Source: Erinaceus europaeus (lineage: Eukaryota; Chordata; Mammalia; Eulipotyphla; Erinaceidae). From it: DNA of 64,000 nucleotides. A program made the translations under genes and the position numbers. Shown in pieces: positions 1 through 10,735 of this stretch (its first letter is position 1; each line of letters opens with the position of its first letter). The notes under the pieces were generated by a model. It saw only the letters and a program-made list of their open reading frames with translations, had not been told where the DNA came from and did not search any database. Where the stretch lies: assembly GCF_950295315.1 (NCBI RefSeq), contig NC_080168.1, positions 1,683,573 through 1,747,572 of the forward strand. Reading direction: 5' to 3'.

Positions 1-344
1 TCAGGACAAGCGGGAATGTGTGAGACAGAGGAACAGCGAACGCCTCTGCGGGACAGGAAGGGGCAAGGCCGTCCAGGAGTCTCCCCAGAGCAAGGGCAGA
101 GAGGGTGGGGGGGTAGAAGATGAGAGAGGAGAGATGGGACGAACAGGCGAAGGCGTGGAACTGAGCGCCTGCCTGCCAGTCACAGAGAGGCCACAGGTGC
201 AGAGGCTCAGAAAACAACTCGGGCGAACACCTGGCCCTGGAGGCAGGCGCAGTGGGTGAAGCGTGAGGCGCAAGCAGCAGGGTCCCGGCCTGACCCTACG
301 CGCGCCCCGTGCCAGGGTGCTGCCCTCTCCCTCATGAACATGGC

Positions 345-505
345 GTGGGAGGGGTAGACTGCATGACAGCTATGCTAGCGGCCCTCCTGCCTGAGGCTCT
401 GAGCTCCCAGGTCCAGTCCCCAGCACCACCATCGGCCAGAGCTGAGCAGGCCTCTGGTCTGTCTGCATCTTTCTCTGTGTCTTTCATTTAAAGATAAATA
501 AACCT
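345..505 (+). repeat. SINE, type 4
   Basis: Head of the type with GACTGCATGACAGC.. and CCAGGTCCAGTCCCCAGCAC, ending in AAAGATAAATAAA. Internal promoter degenerate. Confidence 0.7.
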
Positions 506-514
506 GGGGTGGGT

Positions 515-680
515 GGGTGGGGAGAATACAGGTCCATGAAGGATGATAAATGACATAGTGGGGGTTGTACTGTTAAATGGGAAACTGGGGAATGTTATGC
601 ATGTACAAACTATTGTATTTACTGTTGAATGTAAAACATTAATTCCCCAATAAAGAAATAAATTTAAAAAAGAGAAATAA
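515..680 (+). mobile_element. L1 3' end fragment
   Basis: The stretch ending ACATTAATTCCCCAATAAAG and an A-rich tail resembles mammalian L1 3' UTR ends. No coding part is present. Confidence 0.65.
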
Positions 681-704
681 AGTATATATATTTATTTATA
701 TATA

Positions 705-1022
705 TATATTTATCGCTGAGGCTCTGTGCCTGCACCACGAATCCCCTGCTCCTGGAGGCCACTATTTTCCCATTTTGTTGCCCTTGTTGTGGTCATTATT
801 GTTGTTGCCATTGCTGTTGTTGTTGGACAGGACAGAGAGAAATGGAGAGAGGAGGGGAAGACAGAGAGGGGGAGAGAAAGACAGACACCTGCAGACCTGC
901 TTCACTGCTTGTGAGGCAACCCCTGTGCAGGTGGGGAGCCGGGGGCTCGAGCTGGGATCCTTAAGTGGGTCTTTGCGCTTCACGCCATGTGTGCTTAACC
1001 CGCTGCGCTACTGCCCGACCCC
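705..1022 (-). repeat. SINE, type 1 (reverse)
   Basis: A near full-length reverse copy from the AAC/AAT tail to CTACTGCCCGACCCC; the box B part reads GGGGCTCGAGCTGGGATCC. Confidence 0.9.
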
Positions 1023-1071
1023 CATAAAGTATATTTTAAATGTAAAATGAAAATGTCCTTTAAAAAAAAGT

Positions 1072-1262
1072 GGCTGGGGCCGTGGCACACCTGGTTGAGC
1101 GCACACAGTGCAACGCACGTGGATACAGGTTGAAGACACCGGCCCTCCTTTCAGGGAGGGAGCTTCTCGAGCGGTGAAGCAGATCTGCAGGTGTCTCTCT
1201 GTCTCCCCTTCCCCTCTCAGTTTTTCTCTGTCCTAGCAAGCAAATAATAAAACAGAGAGAAA
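1072..1262 (+). repeat. SINE, type 2
   Basis: Begins CTGGGGCCGTGGCACACCTG and ends in AAATAATAAAAC. Confidence 0.8.
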
Positions 1263-2296
1263 AAATTAGTAAAGACTGTGGCCTGGGAAGCAGTGCCGTG
1301 GATAAGGCATAGGGCCCTCAACGGGAGCTACCAAGCCGACCCCCAGCGCCGCACAGGAAGCAGTGGTGCTCTGGCTCGCGCTCTCTCTCTCTAGCAGATG
1401 CCTCGCCAAAGTGCCAGAGAAGCTTGAAAGAAGCTGGGGAGGGGAGGGGAGGGGAGGAGCGGCCTCACTAGGGAGCCAAGACGAAGAGGAGCAGAACCCT
1501 ACACAAACGGGCTCAGTGCTGCACAGGTGCCCCGAGAGGGGAGGGAGGGGAGGGGGAGAGGGTGACAGCGTACACGGGACAAGGAGAGCAGGGGGGATTA
1601 GATGAGGTCGATGGCAAAGCATTTCCTTTCCCTTATGCCAGTAACAATAGCGCCCGGTGTGACTACAGCACGCAGTAAGTACCACACTGGGCGAGGGGAG
1701 AGGGAACTACTGCGAGCAGGCACCGAGAGCGCAAGCAGAGCTCTGCAACCTCACCAGCAGGAGGGATCTATGCCTGGGATTCGAGGACAGGCGACCCCAA
1801 AGAGCTGTCAATCATTCATCAGTGTGACAGACATACCAGCTGAATGAACAGCACAGACTAAAGGCGGTAGCGCCTTGTGACAGAAAGACCCAATGGGACG
1901 GCAACAGGAGGGACCAGCGCAGCGTCAGGCAGGTGAGGACACCCACAACAAGACGTTCTCGACGGTGGAGATGCAGCAGCCCCCGCAAACGGGGAGCAAC
2001 ACAAGGATGCCCAGCCCGCCACCCACCACGGGCGGACAACGCAGGGCCAGGGCCAGCCAGAGCAGCCAGACAGGAAGATGAAAAGACACCCCAGTGGGAA
2101 AGAAGAGAGACCCTCTGCTTGCAGATGATATGCTCTTACGTAAAGACAACCCTCAGGACCCCACAGAAATGCTGCTAGGAAAAAACAAAACAAGATGAAA
2201 CAAGACAACCTGAACTCAGATTAGCAGGATACAATGTCCACAGGAAAACCAGGTGTGTTTCTCTGACACAATGAGCAGTATGAGGAAGGAAATTAC

Positions 2297-2400
2297 AGGG
2301 CAGGGGTAGACAGCATAATGGTTAGGCTCCAAAGTCCCAGGTTCAATCCCCTACACCACAATAAACCTGAGCTGATCAGTGCTCTGGTAAACAAACAAAG
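2297..2400 (+). repeat. SINE, type 4
   Basis: Contains GTAGACAGCATAATGGTTAG and CCCAGGTTCAATCCCC, with an A-rich tail. Confidence 0.75.
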
Positions 2401-2591
2401 GAAAAAGGAAATTACAGGAACAGCTCTTTCTGCAAGAGTATCCAAGAGAATAAAAGACTTAAGGGTTAAGTTAGCAAGGAAGTGAGATCTTTGTACAACT
2501 AGAGCTACAAAACATGTAAGAAAGGAAGAATAATAAGTCAATAAAGGGAGACACCCTGTGCTGGGGAAAAAACACAGAAACACACCACAGA

Positions 2592-2690
2592 AGGGCTGGG
2601 GAGACAGTGAAACGGCTACGCAGAAGGCTCACTCCTGACACTTACATGGGGAATAGCTGAGCAGGGCTCTGGGAAAAACCAAACAACCTC
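2592..2690 (+). repeat. SINE, type 4 (degenerate)
   Basis: GGGCTGGGGAGACAG head, then diverged body, ending GAGCAGGGCTCTGGGAAAA. Confidence 0.5.
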
Positions 2691-2802
2691 ACAGGATTCC
2701 AGATGAATTGGGGGGGGGGGGGCAGAATAACCACAAGAATTCTGGGAAAGGACGGAATTGAAGGATCCAGGCTTCCCAACTTCAAAACTTAACTAAGCTG
2801 GG

Positions 2803-3098
2803 AGTTGGGCAGTAGTGCAGCAGGTTAAGCGCAGGTGGCACAAAGCATAAGGACCGGCGGAAGGATCCCGGTTCGAGCCCCCGGCTCCCCACCTACAGGG
2901 GAGTCGCTTCACAAGCGGTGAAGCAGGTCTGCAGGTGTCTATCTTTCTCTCCCCCTGTCTTCCTCTCCTCTCTCCATTTCTCTCTGTCCTATCCAACAAC
3001 GACAGCAATAATAACAACAACAACAATAATAAAAAACTATAACAATAAAACAACAAGAGTAACAAAAGGGAATAAATAAATATTTAAAAAAAAAAACC
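2803..3098 (+). repeat. SINE, type 1
   Basis: Full-length copy with box A-like TAGTGCAGCAGGTTAAGC and box B GGTTCGAGCC, ending in an A-run. Confidence 0.92.
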
Positions 3099-3511
3099 TA
3101 ACTAAGCTACGTGGAAGCAGTGTCCAGAGTTCAGAGCAACAGGACAGGACACAGCCCAGAAACCCTGGTGATTTCAGACAAGGGTGCAAGGCCGTCTGGT
3201 GGGTGAGGAGAGTCTTTTCACCAGTGTTGAGAAACCTAGAGTCCAGGTGCCAGAGAATGAAGCTGGACCCTTACCTCAGACCACACAGAAATATTAACTA
3301 AAAAATAAAAAAAAATAAAAAAGGAGCCTCGGACCTAAAACATAAGACCTTCAACGGCAAGAAGTTTAAAAGAAAACAGGCTAAGAGGCTTGGAGGCAGT
3401 TCACCTGGGAGAGCACACAGCTGACCAAGCACAAGGCCCAGCACGGCACTGCCTGGAGAATAGGGCACAGATCCTTCTGTGTGGATGGACGGATGGACGG
3501 ATACACACAAA

Positions 3512-3556
<45 letters not shown>
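3512..3556. repeat. CA microsatellite
   Basis: Pure CA run of about 22 units. Confidence 0.95.
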
Positions 3557-3557
<1 letters not shown>

Positions 3558-4508
3558 AGGAATGAGGGTGGGTGTGAGGAGAAGCAGGCTGTGGGTGGGG
3601 GCTGAGCAGCCTGGGTCACTCTCAGGAAGGGTGGGCACGGAGAGCTGAGGTGGGGGACACACACAGCCTCCTGCCCAGAGGCCATGGTGCAGCTAACACA
3701 GGTGGGACTCCGGGGCACAGGGCTCGGGCTGAGCACTAGGGCCGAACCCCCCCCCCCCAGCCTCCTGAAACCAGAGCCTCGGGCCGGGCGCCCAGCAGGC
3801 AGGGCAGGGGCAGGGCGCCCAGTCGGCAAGGGGGAAACACAAGGACCCAGGACTCCAACGGCGCACATTCAGTGCCCAGGGCCCTCAGCAGAGGCGCGCT
3901 GGAGGCCACCCCCGGGGCCTCTCCCACACTCTGCTCTGCGCACGGCCCAGCCTCCAGCTCAGGAGTACCCCGCCCCTCTCTGCAGAGAGAGCCATCAGCA
4001 CAGCACAGCGGTCTCCAGTGACCCCGTGTGGCCGTCCAGCCAGCATCCCTCCTAGCAGGCCCCACCCTGCCAAGCATCCTCCTCCCTGCAGAGACTCTCT
4101 ACTCAGCTCTCCCCCCACCTCCTTTGGGGCCCTGGGCTCCACTTCTGGATGGGCCGAGTCCCGCCTGCCTTTCCTTCTCCAGCCAGGCTCTGCAGACAAG
4201 TACGGGGCTATCAGAATGGGTGCCTGTCCTCACCCCCTCGGCAGCCTAAAAGCAGCCTGGGAGGTTTGGGTGGAACACACCAGACTAGTTACGGTAAACC
4301 CCGGAACAAAGTAACCACTTGGTCCAGAGTCCCAAGCCGCTTCCCTGGGAAGATCTGACCTGGGGCGGAGGCGGGATGCAGGGGGATGGCAGGCAACATG
4401 GCCGGCAAGATAAATCCACAAGCTTACTATTCAGAGGGGAAAGGCACCCAGGAGAACAGGAAGAGAAACAAGAAAGCCTCAGCTAACCAAATGAAAATAG
4501 AAAACAGT

Positions 4509-4671
4509 GGTCCGGGAGGTGGCGCAGTGGATAAAGCATCGGACTCTCAAGCATGAGGTCCTGAGTTCAATCCCCAGCAGCACATGTGCCAGAGTGATGT
4601 CTGGTTCTTTCTCTCTCTCCTCCTGTCTTTCTCATGAATAAATAAATAAAATCTTAAAAAAAAAAAAAAAA
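4509..4671 (+). repeat. SINE, type 3
   Basis: Intact copy: TCCGGGAGGTGGCGCAGTGG head, box B GAGTTCAATCCCC, tail ATAAATAAATAAAATCTT plus an A-run. Confidence 0.9.
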
Positions 4672-4977
4672 GAAAGAAAGAAAAGAAAACAGCAGCAGGA
4701 GCAAATCTGAACTCGGTAGCAATCACAGCTGCAAATGGCTACCGACCGAGCTGGGCCCACAGAAGGGGAAAGGAGATAAAGCGTAGAGCAGTCCAGTGGG
4801 CAAGGCCCCGATGCCGTCACGGCAGCACATGTGCTAGGGAAGCCCTGCTTCTCTCTCACTAATAAGTGAGCTCTGGCGGGAGTCAGCACCCAGGTTCTGC
4901 AAAGACTCCGAGGTCCCAGCTTCTGTCTCTGGCACCACTAGCCAGTGCTGAGGAGCGTGCCGGGGAAAGAAGCAACA

Positions 4978-5300
4978 ATCTGGCAGCTGCGTGGTGGGAC
5001 ACCAGTTTAAGTGCTCGGAGTGCAAAGCGCAAGGATCCCGGTTCGAGCCCCCGGCTCCCCACCCGCAGGGGAGTCGCTTCACAGGCAGTGAAGCAGGTCT
5101 GCAGGTGTCTGTCTTTCTCTCCTCCTCTCTGTCTTCCCCTCCTCTCTCCATTTCTCTCTGTCCTATCTAACAACGACAGAAGCAGCAGCAACAATAATAA
5201 TAACAGGAACAACAATGGAAAAAAGATGGCCGCCAGGAGATGTGGCTTCCAGTGCAGGCACTGAGCCCCAGTGATAATCCAGGAGGGGGAAAAAAAAAAA
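4978..5300 (+). repeat. SINE, type 1 (long form)
   Basis: Diverged head, normal box B GGTTCGAGCCCCCGGCTCC, and the extra 3' block GCAGGCACTGAGCCCCAG before the A-run. Confidence 0.85.
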
Positions 5301-5316
5301 TCTACCTACCTAAGGG

Positions 5317-5470
5317 GCTGGGTGGCAGCACACTCAGTAGAGTGCACGTCATGTGCTCAAGGACAAGTGGTGAAGCAGTGCTGCAGGTGTCTCCCCCTCT
5401 CTGTGTTCCCCTCCCTCTCAATTTCTCTGTCTCTAGGTGATAAATACAAAAATAAATCTTAAAAAAAAAG
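5317..5470 (+). repeat. SINE, type 2 (internal deletion)
   Basis: GGGCTGGGTGGCAGCACACT head, then jumps from the tRNA part to CAAGTGGTGAAGCAGTGCTG. Confidence 0.75.
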
Positions 5471-5476
5471 GTTGAA

Positions 5477-5722
5477 GGGAGTTGGGTGGTAGCGCAGTGG
5501 GCTAAGTGCACGTGGCGCAAAGCGCAAGGACCGGCGTAAGGCAGTGAAGCAGGTCTGCAGGTGTCTGTCTTTCTCTCCCCCTCTGTCTTCCCCTCCTCTC
5601 TCCATTTCTCTCTGTCCTAACAACGACGCCATCAATAACAACTACAACAACAACAACAATAATAATAAAACAAGGGCAACAAAAGGGAAAATAAATATAA
5701 AAAATTAAAAAAATAAAAAAAG
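5477..5722 (+). repeat. SINE, type 1 lacking box B
   Basis: Head and tail are normal, but GGACCGGCGTAAG joins directly to GCAGTGAAGCAGGTC, so the GGTTCGAGCC segment is missing. Confidence 0.88.
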
Positions 5723-5727
5723 GTTGA

Positions 5728-5970
5728 AAATAAGACTTTAGGGACTATACAGGCGTGAAGACCCAGGTTCAAGCCCCGGCCCCCCACCTGTAGGGGGGAA
5801 GCTTCACAGTGGTGGAATAGGGCTGCAGATATTTCTCCTTTCTCTGTCACTCATCACCATCCATCAAAGAAAAGAAAAAGCCACAGCCACCAAGAAGAAT
5901 AGGTCATCTGTAGCAGTGAGCCCCAGTGAGAACGGGGGGGGGGGGGGGGATAGTGCAAAAAAATAAAATA
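5728..5970 (+). repeat. SINE, type 2 (with 3' extension)
   Basis: Contains CCAGGTTCAAGCCCCGGCCC and the 3' block CAGTGAGCCCCAGTGAGAAC followed by a G-run. Confidence 0.75.
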
Positions 5971-6212
5971 AAAGATAAGACTTTGAAAGAACCATCTGGC
6001 ACTGTGTTCCTGGGCACACCAAGACCAGCTCTGGCTACAGGGAATGGGGGCAGAGCCCAGACTCCCCTGCAGAACAGTGTAGCCAGTGGCCAGACTTATC
6101 CTGCCTCCTGCGGCCACTGAGTCACAAGGCGAGAACAGCTGTGCTGCAGAGGGCTGTGAGATTCCACTCGGGCATCTTACACGGCTGCACCAAAGCCCTT
6201 GAAGAAAACAAG

Positions 6213-6350
6213 GGGCCGGGTGGTGGGGCACCTGCTTGAGCACACACGTCACAGCGCACAAGGACTTGCGTTCAGGCTGCTGGCCTCCATCTGCAGGGGG
6301 AAAGCTTCAGGAGTGGTGAAGCAGTATTGTCTGTCTCTACCCCCGCTTTT
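6213..6350 (+). repeat. SINE, type 2
   Basis: GGCCGGGTGGTGGGGCACCT head with a truncated tail. Confidence 0.8.
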
Positions 6351-6384
6351 TTAAGAAAAGTAGTTTTTTCTTGCCATGCAGTTT

Positions 6385-6584
6385 TATTTAAATCTTTATT
6401 TATTGGCTAAAGACAGCCAGACATCAAGAGGAAAAGGGGTGAGAGGGAGAGAGACAGACACCTGCAGACCTGCTTCACCAATTGTGAAGCTTTCCCCCCT
6501 GCAGGTGGGGAGTGGGGGCTTGAACCCAGGTCCGTGTGCACTGTAACATGTGCACTCAACTAGGTGCGCCACCGCCCGGCCTGT
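6385..6584 (-). repeat. SINE, type 2 (reverse)
   Basis: Reverse copy ending GTGCGCCACCGCCCGGCC. With the copy at 6213 it forms an inverted pair. Confidence 0.88.
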
Positions 6585-7405
6585 CTCTCTCCCTCTCTCC
6601 CGCCTCCTTCCTTCTTGATTTTTGTCTGTCTGTATCTAATAAGTAAGTTAAAATTTTAAAAGTTTGTTTTAAAAGAAAAGAAACAATGACACTCTAAAAA
6701 TGCCCACATCCCACTGCTTTGCCCAGTGCCACCTTTTCCGTTCTGGGCTCCTGGAGGCTCAGGACAGAAGGGTAGCAAGGCCGGTGGAGGCAGAGCCGGG
6801 GTGCTCGCAGAGGGAACAGACCAAGAGTCACATTGGTCACACAGAGTCAGGAAGGGAAGGAGGGGGGCTCTGAAACGGCACTGGGGTGGGCTCAGCCCTG
6901 GGGGTAGTAGCTGTGCCAGGAGGAGGGATGTGGGGAGCGGCCCCCTGGCACCACCTGGGCACCGTCTGTGTACGCGTGGAAGGCTGACAGCAGCTAGCGG
7001 GATGAGACCAGGGCGATGCTTCCTAGGTGTCAGTGACAGAGGGTGCTTGACCCACACCTCTGAGACGTAAAGACGGCCCAGAAGCCCGGCTTCACAAGAA
7101 CTGAAGCATGAAACGGGGGGCAGGAAGCAGCAACAGCCGCAAACACACAGCCCCCCTTCCTCCCAGTTCTCAGATGGGCACATGGAAGGACAGGAGACGG
7201 ACCGACAGGCAACAAGCAGCCTTCCCACGGCAGTGAGGAGAGCCGCTGGGGGCTGGACAGAAGCAGGGCGTGAGACCAACGGCCACTGCCAGGCGCCCTC
7301 CGCCATCACTCGGGTCCTGGGCCTGGTGGGGAAGGGCGTGTGGGGAGGTACCGGGCGCCCCCTTGGCGTCGAACCCGCCCCCCCCGCCCGCCTGTGGCTA
7401 CTGAC

Positions 7406-8493
7406 CGCGGCTGGGGGGCAGCAGGCCGCCGAGGAACGGGAGGCTGGCTCTCCGCAGCGCGTCCAGCTTGGCCTGCAGCTTGCGCACCCGGCCGTCGGAG
7501 CGGCTGACGCGCTGGCGCAGGCTCCGCAGCTCACCGCTCTTCTTCTCCACCTGCTCGCGCAGGCAGCACACCTGGCTCTTGCTCTGGCGCGAGGAGAAGC
7601 AGTAGGAGTGCAGCGAGTCGATGAGGCGGCAGGCGCCCGACGCCGACAGGATCACCTCGTTGATGGACATGGGGCTGGCGTCGCTGCGCTCGCTCTGCAC
7701 CGCCTCGGCCGCGGGCTTCGGGGGGACGTCGGCCGGCGGCGCTGAGGGGCTCTGGGGGGGCTTCTGCGGCGTGGCGGGGAGGGACGAGCCGGGGGGGCTC
7801 GGGGCCGGGACCCTGTCGGCCACGTCCCTCCTGGGCCTCTTGCGGTCCACGGGCTCCCGGGGCAGGGCCGGCCGCTCACGGGCGTGCCGGGAAGAGAAGC
7901 TGTAGGAGTGCAGGGAGCCGATGAACTTGCAGGCCCCGGAGCCCGGCGGGGTAAAGTCATCCACGGACACACCGCCGCGGTCTTCCAGCTCCCCGGCGGC
8001 GGCGGTGGCGGCGGCCGAGTCTTGGGGAGACACGCCGGCCTCCTCCTGGCTGCCGGGAGCCGCCTCCGTGCCGGCCTCCGGGTTGTCCTTGCTGCCGGGT
8101 CCCGGGGCTTCCATCGGGGCCGGCTGCTCCTGGCCTGTGGTCTCACCCTGCCTGGATGTGCGCTTGCCCCTGTGGGGCTCGGCCTTGGCCATGGGGCTCC
8201 CGCTGGGGGCCCCTGCAGCCCCGGCTGCCTCGCCCCTCAGGCCCCCCGCGGCCTTCCTGGGGTCCCTCCGTCTCGCTCGCCCATGGGCCCCGGGCTCCCC
8301 CTTCTCTGCCAGGTGGAAGATGGAGGGCACGGCCGTGGGCTTGAGCAGCCGGTGCTGGTCCTCCAGCCTCTTGGAGAAGCTGTCTTTGGTGAAGTGCTCG
8401 CTGCAGAGGAAAGAGTACTTGGTCGGGGTCCAGTTTTCTCTCTGGACGGCCTTGAGCCACTGGAGCAGACGCTTGGAGTCCTTCAGGGGAAAC
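7406..8493 (-). CDS. THAP4: THAP4 coding exon 2 (large central exon)
   Basis: This 1,088 nt exon runs from the acceptor tgcag/GTTTCCC to the donor CCGCG/gtcag. It encodes residues 26-388: the rest of the THAP domain, the linker, the duplicated SLHSY motif and the coiled coil. It is shorter than the human exon through gaps in the Pro/Ala linker. The exon is very GC-rich, so long open frames on the other strand across it are shadows. Confidence 0.95.
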
Positions 8494-8847
8494 CTGCGGG
8501 GCAAAGGGCAGAGCTGGGGCGGCCGGCAGGGTGCCCCCCGTGAAACCAACAGTGAGACTGGCACCCTGGGAATTCTCAGACCTGTGCGGGCCGTGCCAGC
8601 CTAAAGCAAGTAAAGCCCCGGGGAGAGCTCCTATGGGCAAGTCTCACCGGGGAGGAAAGACCGCTATCTGCTGGTGGCAGAGTGCCCGGGAAACTCTCAG
8701 GGCGGCCCCAGGAGAGGAAGTACAGGACCCCCTCACCGTGTGGGGACCAGGGCGGAACGACCAGACCACCGCTCAGCGGCAGGCTGGGCTCAGGCAGCTG
8801 AGGCCAGGCTTCCACTGTGACCTCTTTTCTTTCTTACAGAGACAGAG

Positions 8848-8882
<35 letters not shown>

Positions 8883-9480
8883 TGTGCCTTCACGCCGCTT
8901 GTGAAGTCCCCTCTCCCCCCAGGGGTCCTTGCTGATGGCGATGTGTGTGGCCTGCCTGCTCCCTGTGCGCCCTCTAAATGCAGGTGGGTCTGGGGGCAAG
9001 AGCCAGACGGCCACGGTGCCACGGTGAGGCCACCTGCCCCTCTCTGGCATCAGAGGCTGCTTCCGTGGGCCGGGACTCCACAGGAAGGTCTCAGCTCTGG
9101 GACCCCCACTTCCCACGTCCTCAACCCCCAGCACATAAGGCCAGGGGCAGGAGCAGGGCCTCTCTTGGGAAACTTTTTAAAAAAAAAAAAAAAATTTTTT
9201 TTAAGCTTTATTTGCCGGATAGAGACAGTCAGAAATTGAGAGGGAAGGGGGTGATAGAGAGGGAGAGAGACAGAGAGACACCTGCAGCCCTGCCTCACCA
9301 CTTGTGAAGCTTTCCTCCTGCAGGTGGGGACCAGGGGGCTCGAACCCAGGGGGAAACCTTTTAATTAGGTTTGGGGGGTCCCAGGCTGTGGCAGGCCTCG
9401 GAATGAAGCCCAGGTTGGTTCTGAACCGGCCGGCAGGCAGCGCTCGAACCCGAGAACACGCCAGCCCGCGGCGGGGAACT

Positions 9481-9527
<47 letters not shown>

Positions 9528-10150
9528 CAGAGCTCAGGTCTGGAGCTGGAGGAGTCCCAAAGCAGAGGCCCGTCCTCAGCGCCCCCGAGAAGACTGAACG
9601 CAGAAGCCACCGTCGCCGGGGCGCCCCTCCACCGGCCAGGTGCTCGCAGGTTGCGGCCAGGCCCCTGTGAGGTCTCACCTGTCGCGGCCTCCACCTGGCT
9701 GCTGGCGGGGAGGGGAGGGAGGCAGGCTGCCCCCAGGCCCGGGGCGCGGGAAGGGTGGGTGCTTCCCGATCTCACGGTTCCGGGCACCGGGGAGGCCGGG
9801 GTGGCCGGGGACTGGGCGTCCAGAGGCCAGGTGTCCCGGTGGCCGTGGGCCGGGCCGCGGGGGGCCCGCACCCCGGAGGCCCGTGGCCCAGCCCGGGTGA
9901 CCAAGGCCGGAGGCTGGGGAGCAGGGGGCTCGGGGGTTCCGGGTTCCGGGGGGCGCGGGGCGGCCCGGGAGGCCAAGGTCACCGCCCGCGCTGACTCACG
10001 GCGTCCGGCCCGGCCCGCGCGGCCTCAGTTTCCCCGGGCCGGGGGGGGGGGGGCGGGGGGCGTGGCCGCTCACCTGTGGAAGGACACGGCGCGCTTGTCC
10101 CCTTTGCCCTGCCGGTTGGAGCAGTTGGCGGCCGCGCAGCAGATCACCAT
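7406..10150 (-). CDS. THAP4: THAP domain-containing protein 4 (first two coding exons; gene continues left of window)
   Basis: Coding exons are complement(10074..10150) and complement(7406..8493), giving 388 full codons and ending in phase 1. The N-terminus is a C2CH THAP zinc finger: Cys5, Cys10, Cys56 and His59, invariant Trp38, and the closing AVPSIF box at residues 80-85. A low-complexity Pro/Ala/Gly linker follows, carrying two copies of a SGAC..I.SLHSY.FSSR motif (residues about 210-229 and 310-329), then a Leu/Arg-rich coiled coil at about 333-375. The THAP fold binds DNA in the family. Human THAP4 ends in a nitrobindin-type haem domain encoded by later exons; I could not find those exons in 1-7405, so they probably lie outside the window. 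The start lies in a CpG island and matches the human N-terminus MVICCAA. Identity is very secure from near-identity with human through the THAP domain and the coiled coil. Confidence 0.96.
8828..8935 (-). repeat. Degenerate SINE with GA expansion
   Basis: A remnant of the type 2 tail around a GA run at 8852-8879, in THAP4 intron 1. Confidence 0.5.
9190..9350 (-). repeat. SINE, type 2 (reverse, truncated)
   Basis: AGACACCTGCAGCCCTGCCT and GGGGCTCGAACCCAGG are clear. The tRNA head is missing. Confidence 0.8.
9484..9521. repeat. GA microsatellite
   Basis: Pure GA run of 19 units in THAP4 intron 1 near the CpG island edge. Confidence 0.95.
10074..10150 (-). CDS. THAP4: THAP4 coding exon 1
   Basis: This 77 nt exon encodes residues 1-25 plus two bases of Arg26, with zinc ligands Cys5 and Cys10. 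The donor on the minus strand is CACAG/gtgag. The start codon is at 10150..10148. Confidence 0.95.
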
Positions 10151-10233
10151 CGCGGGCGCCGCCGGTCGCGCCGACCAAGCGGCCGCCCCGGAGAGCGCGC
10201 GCCGCGGGGACTGGCCCGGCCCGGCCCCCGTAC

Positions 10234-10589
10234 AAGATGGCGGCGCACGGCGGCCCGCACGGACGCCCGGCCCGGCCCTCGGCGCGCCCGGCCCGGCTCG
10301 CCCCGGCCCACCCCGGCCCGCGGCGGGCGGAGAGAGGCGGCGGCGCCCCCGGCGGCGGGCCGGGGCGGCGGAGTGCGTCCGTACAGCAAGATGGCGGCGC
10401 CGGGCACCAAGTCGGGAGCACGCTCACGCGACCCCTCGGGGCTCCATGGCGGATGTGCCCATCCCCCGGAGCCCGGAGGTTCCTCCTCACGCCCCACAGC
10501 CGCGCGTGCCGCCAGCGTCCGGGCACCGGGCCGGCCGCAGGCGGCCGGGTGGCGTGGGCGAAGGCCCTGCCGTACGCCAAGATGGCGCC
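10234..10589 (+). promoter_or_regulatory. Three YY1-like sites with similar left flanks
   Basis: AAGATGGCGGC occurs at 10234-10244 and 10388-10398, and AAGATGGCGCC at 10579-10589. Each is preceded within 0-3 bases by CCGTAC, so the whole element may have been copied. AAGATGGCGGC is the known YY1 consensus in CpG-island promoters. Confidence 0.7.
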
Positions 10590-10624
10590 GGGGCACTTCC
10601 GGGCGCGCTTCCGGCCCCGCCCGC

Positions 10625-10735
10625 GCTGATTGGCCCCCGCGGCTTCCGGCCGGCTCCGCCCGCGCTGATTGGCCCCCGCGGCTTCCGGCCGGCCCCGCCC
10701 GCGCTGATTGGCCCCCGCGGCTTCCCGTCCGCGTC
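10625..10735. repeat. Three tandem 39-bp CCAAT/GC-box promoter modules
   Basis: GCTGATTGG recurs at 10625, 10664 and 10703, exactly 39 bp apart. Copies one and two are followed by CCCCGCGGCTTCCGGCCGG and a CCGCCC GC box; the third copy diverges after GCTTCC. ATTGG is the reverse of CCAAT, the NF-Y core, and CCGCCC/CCCCGCCC is an Sp1-type core. Confidence 0.9.

Larger units (their letters stand above)
1..7405 (-). other. THAP4 intron 2 (3' part outside window)
   Basis: No reading frame here resembles the nitrobindin-like C-terminal part of THAP4, and no recognisable exon was seen on either strand. The stretch holds an L1 3' end, about a dozen SINEs of all four types and a CA microsatellite. 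Bases 1-300, 1300-2290, 3100-3500, 3560-4500 and 6590-7400 look like non-repetitive intronic DNA with no feature I can name. Confidence 0.8.

Noticed and set aside
705..1022. Recurring frames reading [13 protein letters not shown] and similar peptides at many sites
   Set aside because: All are translations of the reversed type 1 SINE, not genes.
4509..4671. tRNA-like boxes in SINE heads (for example GTGGCGCAGTGGATAAAGC and GAGTTCAATCCCC)
   Set aside because: Box A and B come from the tRNA ancestor of the SINE; there is no full cloverleaf. No real tRNA gene was seen in the window.
1..7405. Search for THAP4 C-terminal (nitrobindin-like) exons
   Set aside because: No segment matching the expected MNPVVEPLSWMLGTW region was found on the minus strand.
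7182..8604. Plus-strand frames opposite THAP4 exon 2
   Set aside because: They are mirror frames of a GC-rich coding exon. The minus frame has the THAP zinc finger.
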